In this document: piece after piece, positions 1 to 9,147 of the stretch
Position numbering within the stretch: position 1 is the stretch's first letter
Layout of the letters: each line of letters starts with the position of its first letter
From: Deltaproteobacteria bacterium
GTDB taxonomy: Bacteria; Desulfobacterota; Desulfobulbia; Desulfobulbales; Desulfurivibrionaceae
Length of the DNA stretch: 49,454 nucleotides
Assembly (NCBI GenBank): GCA_013349285.1
Contig: DUZU01000024.1
Coordinates: 1-49,454 of the forward strand
Direction: 5' to 3'
Translations under genes and position numbers: made by a program
Notes under the pieces: generated by a model
What the model was told of the DNA's origin: nothing
What the model saw: the letters and a program-made list of their open reading frames with translations, nothing else
The model's database searches: none

Positions 1-707
1 ACAAAATCGGCCAGGCCGTGTTCGGTCAGTTTTTGGTTGAGCAGGGCTTTTATCTCGTCGACATAGGTTTCGCGGTCAACCAGCGAGGTTCTGATCTTGT
101 TGGAGAGATCTTCGTACTCTTCCGGATTAAGGTAGGAAAAGGCGAGATCCTCCAGCTCCCTTTTGAGCCAATCGATCCCCAGACGGCTGGCCAAGGGGGC
201 GAACAGGTCCATGGTTTCCCGGGCGAATTCGAGCTGCTTTTCCCTGGGCACGTATTGCAGCGACTGCATGTCGTGCAGCCGGTCGGCGAGCTTGACCAGC
301 AGAACCCTGATGTCCGATGACATGGCCAGCAGCATTTTTCTGATGTTTTCCGCCTGGTAGGCAAGTTTGCTGTTGAATTTGACATCGGTGATCTTGGTGG
401 TGCCCTGGACGATGTTCACCACATCGTCGCCGAATTTTTCCCGGAGCGCGGCTTCCGCCTTCTTGATGTTGTCGCTCCTTTTGATGATCCCGTGCAACAG
501 ACCGGCACACAGGGTGAAAACATCCAGGCGCATGGTGGCCAACACATCGGTCACCATCAGGGCGTGATAGAGGTAAGGTCTGCCGGAAAGCCGGTGCATG
601 CCGGAATAAAGCTTTTCGGCATAGGCGTATGCTTCCTTGACCGGGGTCAAATCCTCGTCAGGCATGTATGTCTTGGCGCGTTCCAGGATGGAATCGATGG
701 TAATCAT
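1..707 (-). CDS. rel: RelA/SpoT-family (p)ppGpp enzyme, N-terminal part (cut by window edge)
   Basis: The frame begins at ATG 707 and runs off the left edge after about 235 residues; a TGA four codons upstream fixes the start. The translation is the N-terminal hydrolase (HD) domain of a long RelA/SpoT enzyme, which makes or degrades the alarmone (p)ppGpp in the stringent response. H48 and the later motif KLADRLHDMQSL are in place. The central motif, usually LLHDVVEDT, reads LLHGIIKRS (H72, G73), so the metal-binding Asp and the following Glu-Asp pair are lost. Hydrolysis is therefore probably impaired; the synthetase domain lies outside the window. It sits 35 bp after proS on the same strand and is probably the last gene seen of an ispG-proS-rel operon. 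Family certain, activity inferred. Confidence 0.9.
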   Translation of the reverse strand, partial: MITIDSILERAKTYMPDEDLTPVKEAYAYAEKLYSGMHRLSGRPYLYHALMVTDVLATMRLDVFTLCAGLLHGIIKRSDNIKKAEAALREKFGDDVVNIVQGTTKITDVKFNSKLAYQAENIRKMLLAMSSDIRVLLVKLADRLHDMQSLQYVPREKQLEFARETMDLFAPLASRLGIDWLKRELEDLAFSYLNPEEYEDLSNKIRTSLVDRETYVDEIKALLNQKLTEHGLADF

Positions 708-742
708 GTCTTTGTTGAATCAGGCAAAATTTAGGTAACCGA

Positions 743-2461
<1,719 letters not shown>

Positions 2462-2498
2462 TGTTTAACCTGTGGCAGATATTTGTTTTAGGTGAAGT

Positions 2499-3566
2499 TT
2501 AATGTAGTTCTTTGGTCATCTTGTCGATTTCAGAGAGAAAAACATCGAGCAATTGCTCCTCGGCAACTTTTTTGTAGAGTTGGCCTTTTTTGAAGATGAT
2601 GCCCACCCCATGGCCGCCGGCCACGCCGATGTCCGCCTCCCTGGCCTCGCCCGGCCCGTTCACCACGCAGCCCATCACCGCGATCTTGAGCGGGGTTTTG
2701 ATCCGCTGGATGTGGCGTTCAACCTCTTCGGCCAGGCCGAAAAGGTTGACCTGGCAGCGGCCGCAGGTGGGACACGAGATCAGTTCCGGGCCCCGCTCCC
2801 TGATGTGCAGGCTGCGGAGCAGCTCGTAGGAGACCCGGATTTCCTCAACCGGGTCGCGGGTGAGCGAGATCCGGAAGGTGTCGCCGATCCCCTCGTAGAG
2901 CAGCATGCCTAAGGCCACACTTGATTTAACCGTGCCGGCAATAAGGCCGCCCGCCTCGGTCACCCCGAGATGCAAGGGGTAGTCGGTTTGTTCGGCCAGC
3001 AGGCGGTAGGCATCCACCGTGGTCATGGCGTCGGAGGATTTGATCGAGATTTTTATCTCGCGAAAATCAAGGTCTTCGAGTAGCCGGATATTGCGCAAGG
3101 CGCTTTCAACCAGGGCCGCCGGGGTGGGGTGTCCATGTTTTTTGAGAATATCCTTTTCCACCGACCCGGAGTTGACCCCGACCCGGATCGGCACCTGATG
3201 GGCCTTGGCGGCGGTTACCACCCGGGCCAGCTTGTCCGGGCCGCCCAGGTTGCCGGGATTGATCCTGATCCCCTGGGCGCCGTTTTCCATGCTGGCGATG
3301 GCCAGACGGGCGTCAAAATGAATATCGGCGATAAGGGGAATGGTGATCCGGTCGCGGATGGCTTTAATGGCCTCGGCCGCCTCCAGATCGAGGACCGCAA
3401 CCCGGATGATCTCACAGCCCGCCTCTTCCAGGCCGTGGATCTGGGCCACGGTTTTTTCCACGTCCCGGGTGTCGGTGTTGGTCATCGATTGCACCGCGAT
3501 GGGGGCATCGCCGCCGATCGCCACCTGTCCCACTTTGATTTGTCGTGTTTTTTTGCGTTTAATCAT
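2499..3566 (-). CDS. ispG: 4-hydroxy-3-methylbut-2-enyl diphosphate synthase (GcpE/IspG)
   Basis: This 355-residue protein is the penultimate enzyme of the MEP isoprenoid pathway, converting MEcPP to HMBPP with a 4Fe-4S cluster. The N-terminal TIM barrel starts with RQIKVGQVAIGGDAPIAVQS. The C-terminal cluster domain has CPTCGRCQVN and GCVVNGPGEA, giving the expected cysteine ligands. It is the short bacterial form, without the plant-type insert. It is the first gene of the leftward ispG-proS-rel run. A TATAAT on the minus strand ends only eight bases before the ATG, so the transcript may be nearly leaderless. Confidence 0.97.
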   Translation of the reverse strand: MIKRKKTRQIKVGQVAIGGDAPIAVQSMTNTDTRDVEKTVAQIHGLEEAGCEIIRVAVLDLEAAEAIKAIRDRITIPLIADIHFDARLAIASMENGAQGIRINPGNLGGPDKLARVVTAAKAHQVPIRVGVNSGSVEKDILKKHGHPTPAALVESALRNIRLLEDLDFREIKISIKSSDAMTTVDAYRLLAEQTDYPLHLGVTEAGGLIAGTVKSSVALGMLLYEGIGDTFRISLTRDPVEEIRVSYELLRSLHIRERGPELISCPTCGRCQVNLFGLAEEVERHIQRIKTPLKIAVMGCVVNGPGEAREADIGVAGGHGVGIIFKKGQLYKKVAEEQLLDVFLSEIDKMTKELH

Positions 3567-3574
3567 GGGCCGGG

Positions 3575-3580
3575 ATTATA
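3575..3580 (-). promoter_or_regulatory. Candidate -10 box (TATAAT) for ispG
   Basis: Read on the minus strand, a perfect TATAAT lies eight bases upstream of the ispG ATG (3566). The hexamer 17 bases further upstream (ATGCAA) is a poor -35 match. If used, transcription would start within a few bases of the start codon. This is a single-motif call and could be chance. Confidence 0.35.
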
Positions 3581-3685
3581 CTCGTTTGGCGGTATTCTTG
3601 CATCCTTCTTTTTTTTCAGCATAGATGCGGGGTAGCAGTTCTTCAGTTATTGAAATCAAGGAAGCCAGCTGGTAGGATGGCCGAC

Positions 3686-3886
3686 ATGAAACTATTTATC
3701 ACAGTGCTCGGTCTGGTTTTTGTTTTGGAAGCGATTCCCTATGTCCTTTTTCCCGAGGCGATGCAGCGCTGGCTGGCCCAGATATCCCTGCTGCCGCCTG
3801 CCGCCCTGCGAATGGCGGGGTTGTTTGCCTTGGGGCTCGGGGTGCTGCTCTGCTATCTCACCCAGCGGACCGACCTGATACCATAA
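3686..3886 (+). CDS. DUF2065 (YjeT-like) small membrane protein
   Basis: This 66-residue protein starts MKLFITVLGLVFVLEAIPYV and has two hydrophobic helices (about 3-22 and 42-60) around the LFPEAMQRWL segment. That pattern matches the DUF2065 family, small inner-membrane proteins of unknown function (E. coli YjeT is similar). ATG 3686 is preferred because a TAGGA sits about nine bases upstream; in-frame ATG 3677 and TTG 3650 have no room for an SD. It is divergent from ispG and 57 bp upstream of queA, so it may share a transcript with queA. Confidence 0.75.
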   Translation: MKLFITVLGLVFVLEAIPYVLFPEAMQRWLAQISLLPPAALRMAGLFALGLGVLLCYLTQRTDLIP

Positions 3887-3943
3887 GTTAGCAATGCCCG
3901 TCTTTCCGGTTGATCATTTAACCCATCTCATTTGAAAAAAAAT

Positions 3944-5050
3944 ATGGCTATTGAAATTGATTTTGCGCTGAGCGCTTATAACTATGATCTGCCGTCGGCT
4001 AATATCGCGCAGCAGCCCGCGGCCCGGCGTGATATCTCCCGGTTGCTGGTGACCGATTGTCTGGGCGATCAACTTTATCATCGTTCTTTTGCCGATATCT
4101 GTGAATATCTTGCCCCCGGCGATCTGCTGGTGGTCAATAACACCAAGGTTTTTCCGGCCAGATTGCTGGGCAGCAAGGAGACCGGCGGCAAGGCGGAGTT
4201 GCTGATTCTTGAGTATCCCGGCCAGGTGCAGCCGCTTGAAGCGGACGAGGCGGCCGGCTGGCAGCGGGCTCTGGTGGTCGGCTTGGTGAAAAGCTCGAAA
4301 CGGCCCAAGGTCGGCGGCAGGCTTATTTTTTCCGACCGCTTATTCGGAGTAGTGGACGAATTGCTCTCCGACGGCAAGGTTCGGGTTTATCTCCATTTTT
4401 ACGGGGAATTGGCCGGACTGCTCGATGAGCAAGGCGAGTTGCCGCTGCCCCCCTATATCGGTCGGGAGCAGGGCCAGAGCGCCGAGGATCGCCAACGTTA
4501 CCAGACGGTTTATGCCGAAGAGACCGGGGCGGTGGCCGCGCCCACGGCCGGGCTGCATTTTACCCCGGAGTTGTTCGAGAAAATTAGGGCCGCCGGGGTG
4601 GAGGTGGCCAGCGTCACCCTCCATGTGGGCTACGGCACCTTTGCCCCGGTGCGGGAAGAGGATATCCGCCACCACAATATCCATTCGGAATATCTGATGG
4701 TCTCAGAGCAGACCGCGGCCAAGGTCAATGCAACCAGGGCCGCCGGCGGCAGGATCTGGGCGGTGGGCACCACCTCGGTCCGGGCCCTGGAGTTTGCCGC
4801 CGATGAACAGGGCGTGGTCCATGGGAAAAAAGGATTTTGCGATCTCTATATCTATCCAGGCTATCGGTTTCGGGTGGTGGACAACCTGATTACCAATTTT
4901 CATCTGCCCCAGTCGTCGCTGCTTTTTCTGGTGAGCGCGCTGGTGGGGCGGGAAAGATTGATGGGGATTTACAAAGAGGCGATCGAGGCGGGGTACAGAT
5001 TTTACAGCTACGGGGATGCCATGGCCTTTATCACCAGGCATCCCCGCTAA
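3944..5050 (+). CDS. queA: S-adenosylmethionine:tRNA ribosyltransferase-isomerase
   Basis: QueA transfers and isomerises the ribosyl group of SAM onto 7-aminomethyl-deazaguanine in tRNA, giving epoxyqueuosine. The 368-residue product shows the family hallmarks in order: FALSAYNYDLPSANIAQQPA, PGDLLVVNNTKVFPARL, EETGAVAAPTAGLHFTPEL, ATTSVRALE-like GTTSVRALE, and DNLITNFHLPQSSLLFLVSA. ATG 3944 is chosen because it gives the usual N terminus; the TTG at 3932 only adds Lys/Asn residues and neither start has a clear SD. It converges on the FmdB-like gene with four bases between the stops. Confidence 0.96.
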   Translation: MAIEIDFALSAYNYDLPSANIAQQPAARRDISRLLVTDCLGDQLYHRSFADICEYLAPGDLLVVNNTKVFPARLLGSKETGGKAELLILEYPGQVQPLEADEAAGWQRALVVGLVKSSKRPKVGGRLIFSDRLFGVVDELLSDGKVRVYLHFYGELAGLLDEQGELPLPPYIGREQGQSAEDRQRYQTVYAEETGAVAAPTAGLHFTPELFEKIRAAGVEVASVTLHVGYGTFAPVREEDIRHHNIHSEYLMVSEQTAAKVNATRAAGGRIWAVGTTSVRALEFAADEQGVVHGKKGFCDLYIYPGYRFRVVDNLITNFHLPQSSLLFLVSALVGRERLMGIYKEAIEAGYRFYSYGDAMAFITRHPR

Positions 5051-5054
5051 CGTT

Positions 5055-5327
5055 TTAGCAGGCCTTGCAGGCGCCCTTGGCCGGGCAGGATGATTCCGTG
5101 CTTGCCGAAGCGGTGCTGCATGGGGTTGATTTGGCTGCGGCATTTGATTTGCCGTTGTAGCCATCGGCATACCAGCCGCCGCCCTTGAGGTGGAAAGAGC
5201 TCTGGGAGATAAGTTTTTTCATGGTTCCGGAGCAGGAGGGGCAGGTGCTCATCGGCTCTTCAGACAGGCTCTGCCAGACCTCGGTCACCTCTTGGCATGA
5301 ACCGCATTGATATTCATAAATGGGCAT
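5055..5327 (-). CDS. FmdB-type zinc ribbon protein
   Basis: This 90-residue protein begins MPIYEYQCGSCQEVTEVWQS and continues with CPSCSGTMKKLISQSSFHLKGGGWYADGY, the standard FmdB/CxxC_CXXC_SSSS zinc-ribbon domain with two CxxC pairs. A Cys/Ala/Ser-rich tail ends in KGACKAC. FmdB was named from a formamidase operon in methylotrophs; the general role is unclear. ATG 5327 is preferred to the upstream ATG 5342 because GGAGGA lies eight bases before it and the family starts at MPIYEY. Confidence 0.88.
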   Translation of the reverse strand: MPIYEYQCGSCQEVTEVWQSLSEEPMSTCPSCSGTMKKLISQSSFHLKGGGWYADGYNGKSNAAAKSTPCSTASASTESSCPAKGACKAC

Positions 5328-5448
5328 TGATGTATCCTCCATATGTTGTCGCTGGCGAAAACATATTGAAAATTAAAAAGGTTCTTTTTACGTTATTCGG
5401 CACAGTTGTCTTGCTGAACTTTATCTATAGTCCTTTTTGGAAATGATG

Positions 5449-5483
5449 TATAATTTAATGAACATTGCTTATTATGTCAATGT
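5449..5483 (+). promoter_or_regulatory. Candidate promoter -10 and inverted repeat upstream of the HDOD cluster
   Basis: A perfect TATAAT is at 5449-5454; the -35 position is weak (TATAGT-like). Eight bases downstream is ACATTG-N10-CAATGT (5462-5483), six-base arms in perfect inversion across the expected transcription start. It may be an operator for the rightward cluster at 5575. No known regulator is matched. Confidence 0.35.
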
Positions 5484-5574
5484 GCCTTGTTTGATTCTTT
5501 TTTTTATCGTGTTTTTTACCGGCGTTACGAAGGTGCGGTTAACGGATTCGTAGTCAGCTTTGGGGGATTGGATT

Positions 5575-5880
5575 GTGCAGCAGATACTCACGGCCCAGGC
5601 CGCGGAAGGAATGGTCCTGGCCAAGGATGTGCTTACCCCGGAAGGGCGGGTTTTGTGCGGCAAGGGAACCGAGCTTACTCAAGCCCTGATTGAACGGTTG
5701 CTGAAGATGGAGATGGTCAACATCACCGTCGAAGGCCATCCGGTGGTGGTCGCCGGAGAGAAATCGTTGAAAGAGGAGTTGCAGGATATCGATCTCAGGT
5801 TCAGTCGGGTTGAAAAAATAACGCCTCTGATGTATCTGAAAAAAATAATAAAAGAAAAGCTTGTTGCATCGCGGGGTTGA
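5575..5880 (+). CDS. Small SAF-like protein encoded with HDOD partner
   Basis: This 101-residue soluble protein has no signal peptide. Its first half (AQAAEGMVLAKDVLTPEGRVLCGKGTELTQALIERL) resembles the short beta-rich segment found N-terminal to some HD-GYP and HDOD signalling proteins, with the pattern GMVLAKDV..G..L..KGT.LT. The rest is helical and ends KKIIKEKLVASRG. GTG 5575 is chosen as start because GGGGGA lies seven bases before it; TTG 5560 is alternative. The stop is two bases before the HDOD start, so the two are tightly coupled and may work as a split form of one signalling protein. Function unknown. Confidence 0.6.
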   Translation: MQQILTAQAAEGMVLAKDVLTPEGRVLCGKGTELTQALIERLLKMEMVNITVEGHPVVVAGEKSLKEELQDIDLRFSRVEKITPLMYLKKIIKEKLVASRG

Positions 5881-5882
5881 GG

Positions 5883-6755
5883 ATGGATGATCAGAAACGG
5901 GAGGAGTTTAGAAAGGCGCTGCGTGAGGTGAAGAACCTGCCGACCCTGCCCGGTATTGTTATCAAGTTGACCCAGATGGCCGAGGACCCAGATACCTCCA
6001 CCGAGCAGATGGGGCGGATGATCAGCAAGGACCATATCCTGGCGGTTAAATTGCTCAAACTGGTCAATTCGGCCTTTTACGGTTTTCCGCAGCGGATCAG
6101 TTCGTTAAACAGCGCCATTATCCTGCTCGGCATCAATGTTATCAAGAGTTTGATCATCAGCGCGTCCATATTTGAGGTGATGGAGGATCAGGATATCGAG
6201 CTCTGGGAGCATTCCCTGGGCTGCGCCGTGGTTTCCAGTGTGTTGGCCAAGCGGTTGGGGATGAGCGAGCCGGAAGAGGTGAGCACCGCCGGCCTGATCC
6301 ATGATATCGGCAAGGTGGCGATCAAGATGGAGCTGCCCAGGGAGTATGAGTTGATCACCCGGCTGGTCCATGACAAGCAAATTTCCAGAATCGAGGCCGA
6401 GCGCGAGGTGTTGGGGCTTGATCATGCCGAGGTCGGCGGTTGGTTGGCCAAAAGCTGGAATCTGCCGGGGAAGCTTATCGAACCGATTGCCTGTCATCAC
6501 GATCCCCGTCTGGCCAAGGATGAGCAGTTGGCCAGTGCTATTGTTCATTTCTCTAATATCATCATCAGGGGGATGGGCTACGGCCATGCCGGCGATATCT
6601 GGGTGCCGGCCTTGAGCAGCCGGGCCTGGCGGATGCTGGAGTTGACCCCCACCGATCTGGAGTTGGTCTTGGCCGAGGTTGAGGAGAAGCTCTGGGAGGT
6701 CAAGGGGTTCAGCCTCGATATTAAAGCCAACAACGAAGAAGCCGTGCCCTTATGA
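5883..6755 (+). CDS. HDOD domain signalling protein
   Basis: This 290-residue cytoplasmic protein is almost wholly one HDOD domain: LPTLPGIVIKLTQMAEDPDTS, then KDHILAVKLLKLVNSAFYGFPQRISSLNSAIILLG cut by family-typical helices, then GLIHDIGKVAI and ACHHDP. HDOD proteins are usually non-catalytic HD relatives acting in signalling and stress networks. This copy retains HD in LIHDIGK (about residue 141) and HHD later, so a metal site is possible. It lies between the SAF-like protein (two-base gap) and a GGDEF protein 57 bp downstream, suggesting a c-di-GMP-linked pathway. Confidence 0.9.
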   Translation: MDDQKREEFRKALREVKNLPTLPGIVIKLTQMAEDPDTSTEQMGRMISKDHILAVKLLKLVNSAFYGFPQRISSLNSAIILLGINVIKSLIISASIFEVMEDQDIELWEHSLGCAVVSSVLAKRLGMSEPEEVSTAGLIHDIGKVAIKMELPREYELITRLVHDKQISRIEAEREVLGLDHAEVGGWLAKSWNLPGKLIEPIACHHDPRLAKDEQLASAIVHFSNIIIRGMGYGHAGDIWVPALSSRAWRMLELTPTDLELVLAEVEEKLWEVKGFSLDIKANNEEAVPL

Positions 6756-6812
6756 TCGTCGGTTGGCCATTGTCGGCTTGACCGGGCTAATAACCTTTTG
6801 GTGGATTAAACA

Positions 6813-7742
6813 ATGACTCGAATTCTGGTCGCCGGGAGCAAAACCCTTCTTTCCCCGGCGGGTCACGTCCTGCTCAATGCCAAGGGCTATAATGTAAAGG
6901 TTTGCACCACCTTAAACACCACCCTGGCCCAGGTGTTTGATGATCCGCCGGACATGCTCCTCCTCGAAAAAAATTTCACAGGCAGCCTAAGCGGCGATGC
7001 TGAATTGATCAGGTCGGTGAAGGCCTGTCTGCAGAAGGCCAATATCCCGATTCTGCTGGTGGTGCCGACGGAAGAGCTTGGCGTGGATATGGATTGGAAT
7101 GCCTATCCGGTTGATGATATCATCGAGGCGCCGTTTGCCGTGGAAATACTGTTGGTGCGGATCCGCTTGGCTGAGTCGAGAATGCTCAGGGTTTTTGATA
7201 ATAATCCCTTGAGTAAGCTGCCGGGAAACACCTCTATCCTTGGGGCGATTCAGCGGGCTTTGGATCGAAAGGAGGGCTATGGCGTTTGTTACGTCGATAT
7301 TGATAATTTCAAGCCCTATAACGACCGCTACGGTTTTTCCCGTGGGGACGAGATTATTTTGATGGTGGCCAGGATTATCATCAATGTGGTGGATGAGCTC
7401 GCCAGGGAGGATAGCTTTGTCGGGCATGTCGGCGGCGATGATTATGTCTTTATCGTCAGGGAGGAAAACGTAACCAAGGTTTGCGATAAAATTTTGGACA
7501 ACTTTAATTTGGTCCGCAATATGTTTTTGAGTGCGGAGGATATTGCCGCCGGTGAATTTGTCGGCCGGGACAGGATGGATAGGGAAACGCGCTTTGGCCT
7601 CTTGAGCCTCTCCATTGCCGTGGTTACTACCGGCGGCAATAAATATCATCATTACGGTGAAGTTTCCGCGGTGGCTTCCCAGCTCAAGCATTGCGTCAAA
7701 AAACTTGAGGGGAGCAATTTTCTCGTGGATAGGCGTAATTAG
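6813..7742 (+). CDS. Degenerate receiver plus variant GGDEF (GGDDY) protein
   Basis: The 309-residue product has a receiver-like N-terminal half (MTRILVAGSKTLLSPAGHVL to about 120) lacking the usual acidic pair and the phospho-acceptor Asp (DPPDMLLLEKNF). A diguanylate cyclase domain covers about 135-300, with the LPGNTSI start, YVDIDNFKPYND metal motif (D162) and GGDDY at 207-211 in place of GGDEF/GGEEF. The variant keeps both glycines and acidic residues, so activity is possible but not assured; it could instead be a c-di-GMP or GTP sensor. It follows the HDOD gene by 57 bp. Confidence 0.82.
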   Translation: MTRILVAGSKTLLSPAGHVLLNAKGYNVKVCTTLNTTLAQVFDDPPDMLLLEKNFTGSLSGDAELIRSVKACLQKANIPILLVVPTEELGVDMDWNAYPVDDIIEAPFAVEILLVRIRLAESRMLRVFDNNPLSKLPGNTSILGAIQRALDRKEGYGVCYVDIDNFKPYNDRYGFSRGDEIILMVARIIINVVDELAREDSFVGHVGGDDYVFIVREENVTKVCDKILDNFNLVRNMFLSAEDIAAGEFVGRDRMDRETRFGLLSLSIAVVTTGGNKYHHYGEVSAVASQLKHCVKKLEGSNFLVDRRN

Positions 7743-8248
7743 CTGTAAGTGTTAGCGGGATGCTCCGGTAGTTGTAATTATTGAAAAGCAGTAATGCAAG
7801 GTTGTGTCCTTAACACCTTTTTCCTGAGATTGTACAATCGGCAGGCCGTTAATCTTATCCATCTCGGTTATCTGTTGTTTTCTTCTTGTTATTTTTTCTG
7901 CGAAAAAGTAGCAGCTGCTCCTTTGCGAGGACCTTTTCCTTAGTGGTCCATAATTATTTTTTATTTACTGCTTAACCGTTATTTCTCAATAAAAAGTCAA
8001 AATATTTTCATGACGAGAACTGCTCGTTATTTTGGTCATCATGGCAAAGTGTTGAAGTTGGCTTTAAGCGTAATGCGTAATGCGGATTTTCCTGTATGAT
8101 GATTAAGGATCGTTGGGATTGAAATGAAAAAGTAAAATGGCGTTGTGCTTTTTTTGGTGAAACTGCTTGATTTAATGTCGTTATTGAGATACTAGGGATA
8201 TATTGATAGTTTTGGTTGTGTGATTTTTCCTAAGTGGAGGATGTGAAG
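7743..8248. other. Non-coding, AT-rich gap of about 500 bp before the MucR gene
   Basis: No convincing gene was found on either strand. It contains GGACC-N11-GGTCC near 7938-7958 followed by T-rich DNA (a weak terminator candidate after the GGDEF gene), the hairpin ACGAG-N5-CTCGT at 8013-8027, and a candidate promoter at 8167-8195. The length suggests a long leader or a small RNA, but no known family is recognised. Confidence 0.5.
8167..8195 (+). promoter_or_regulatory. Candidate sigma-70 promoter for the mucR-like gene
   Basis: TTGATT at 8167-8172 and TACTAG at 8190-8195 are separated by 17 bp. Each hexamer differs from consensus at two positions. The start codon is 53 bases further on. Confidence 0.35.
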
Positions 8249-8719
8249 ATGAGTAAATCTCTTGTTGAAATGGCGGCTGATTTAGTTCAGTCGCAATGTG
8301 CGTCAAAAGGTATGAGCACCGAGGAAATTGCCATGGCATTGCAATCGACCTTTGGCGCTTTGCAGGCATTGCAGGCAGATGAGGCAAAGTTGCAGGGGGT
8401 AGTTGCTGAAGGTGGCGCTGTTGCGGGAACCGGCGTCGGTGTTACTCCTGAAAAGTCCATTCAAAAAAATAAAATTGTTTGTTTGGAGTGTGGTCAGGAA
8501 TTCAAGATGTTGTCACCCAAACATCTGCGCTCCCATGGCCTGACCGGTCGTGAATATCGGGCTAAATACGGTTTTCCCCTGCGGCAGCCGCTTTGTGCCA
8601 AGTCTCTTTCCGATCGCCGTAAAAAGGCAGGTAAAGAGCGGGGCCTGCCTGATAATCTGCGAAAGGCCATTGCCAAGCGGAAAAAAGGCGGCAACGGGAA
8701 AAAGGCGGCTGGTAAATAG
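8249..8719 (+). CDS. MucR/Ros family transcriptional regulator
   Basis: This 156-residue protein is a Ros/MucR zinc-finger DNA-binding regulator. The family motif is clear: CLECGQEFKMLSPKHLRSHG, zinc ligands C78, C81, H92, H96, then LTGREYRAKYGFPLRQPLCA and LSDRRKKAGKERGL. A Lys-rich tail follows. The N-terminal helix (VEMAADLVQSQCA, MSTEEIAMALQSTFGAL) is the oligomerisation region. ATG 8249 is preferred over GTG 8234 because GGAGG lies eight bases before it. In other bacteria MucR proteins act as broad, often H-NS-like repressors of surface and virulence genes; targets here are unknown. A strong terminator follows. Confidence 0.93.
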   Translation: MSKSLVEMAADLVQSQCASKGMSTEEIAMALQSTFGALQALQADEAKLQGVVAEGGAVAGTGVGVTPEKSIQKNKIVCLECGQEFKMLSPKHLRSHGLTGREYRAKYGFPLRQPLCAKSLSDRRKKAGKERGLPDNLRKAIAKRKKGGNGKKAAGK

Positions 8720-8786
8720 TTTTCTTGCACCATTTTTTTCCTTGAGGGGAATAGGCAGCGCCTGCAAAATGGTTGGCGGTCAGACA

Positions 8787-8824
8787 GGGTATTTCGGCGA
8801 AACGGGCTGGAATACCCTTTTTTT
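8787..8824 (+). terminator. Rho-independent terminator after the mucR-like gene
   Basis: GGGTATT (8787-8793) pairs perfectly with AATACCC (8811-8817), followed directly by seven T (8818-8824). The loop is 17 nt and may add internal pairs. It is 68 bp after the stop codon. Confidence 0.75.
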
Positions 8825-9026
8825 ATCGGATTGCCACCGAGCTTCAGCCAAATGGGGGAAAGGGATGTGGGGGCGGCTTGCGCCGCAAATACCGGCGGGT
8901 GGCAAACATGCCGTGGGCTTCCTCACCTAAGTTCTGTTACGCATCACGTTGCACCCACAAAAAAATCTCAATCAAGTTTCATCTGGCAGCCATTTTTTCA
9001 ATCAACTTAATTATCATCCCCGGCTG
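8825..9026. other. Structured non-coding segment between mucR-like gene and murI
   Basis: TTGCCACC (8831-8838) pairs perfectly with GGTGGCAA (8898-8905), enclosing a G-rich stretch and a hairpin GCGGC-TTGC-GCCGC (8873-8886). This closed-stem layout looks like a folded RNA, but it matches no riboswitch or small RNA family recognised here, and no gene is seen. Confidence 0.4.
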
Positions 9027-9055
9027 TTGACTTTTGGCCGGAGAAGCAGCATATT
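9027..9055 (+). promoter_or_regulatory. Candidate sigma-70 promoter for murI
   Basis: TTGACT at 9027-9032 and CATATT at 9050-9055 are 17 bp apart. The murI start at 9148 would give a leader of about 85 nt. Confidence 0.5.
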
Positions 9056-9147
9056 TCTCATTTTTCTGATAAAGGGTTAGTCTCTGCCTTGCGCCGGGCT
9101 TTTAATACGTTGTTGCCCATTCAAATTTTAAAAGAGTATTTTTATCT

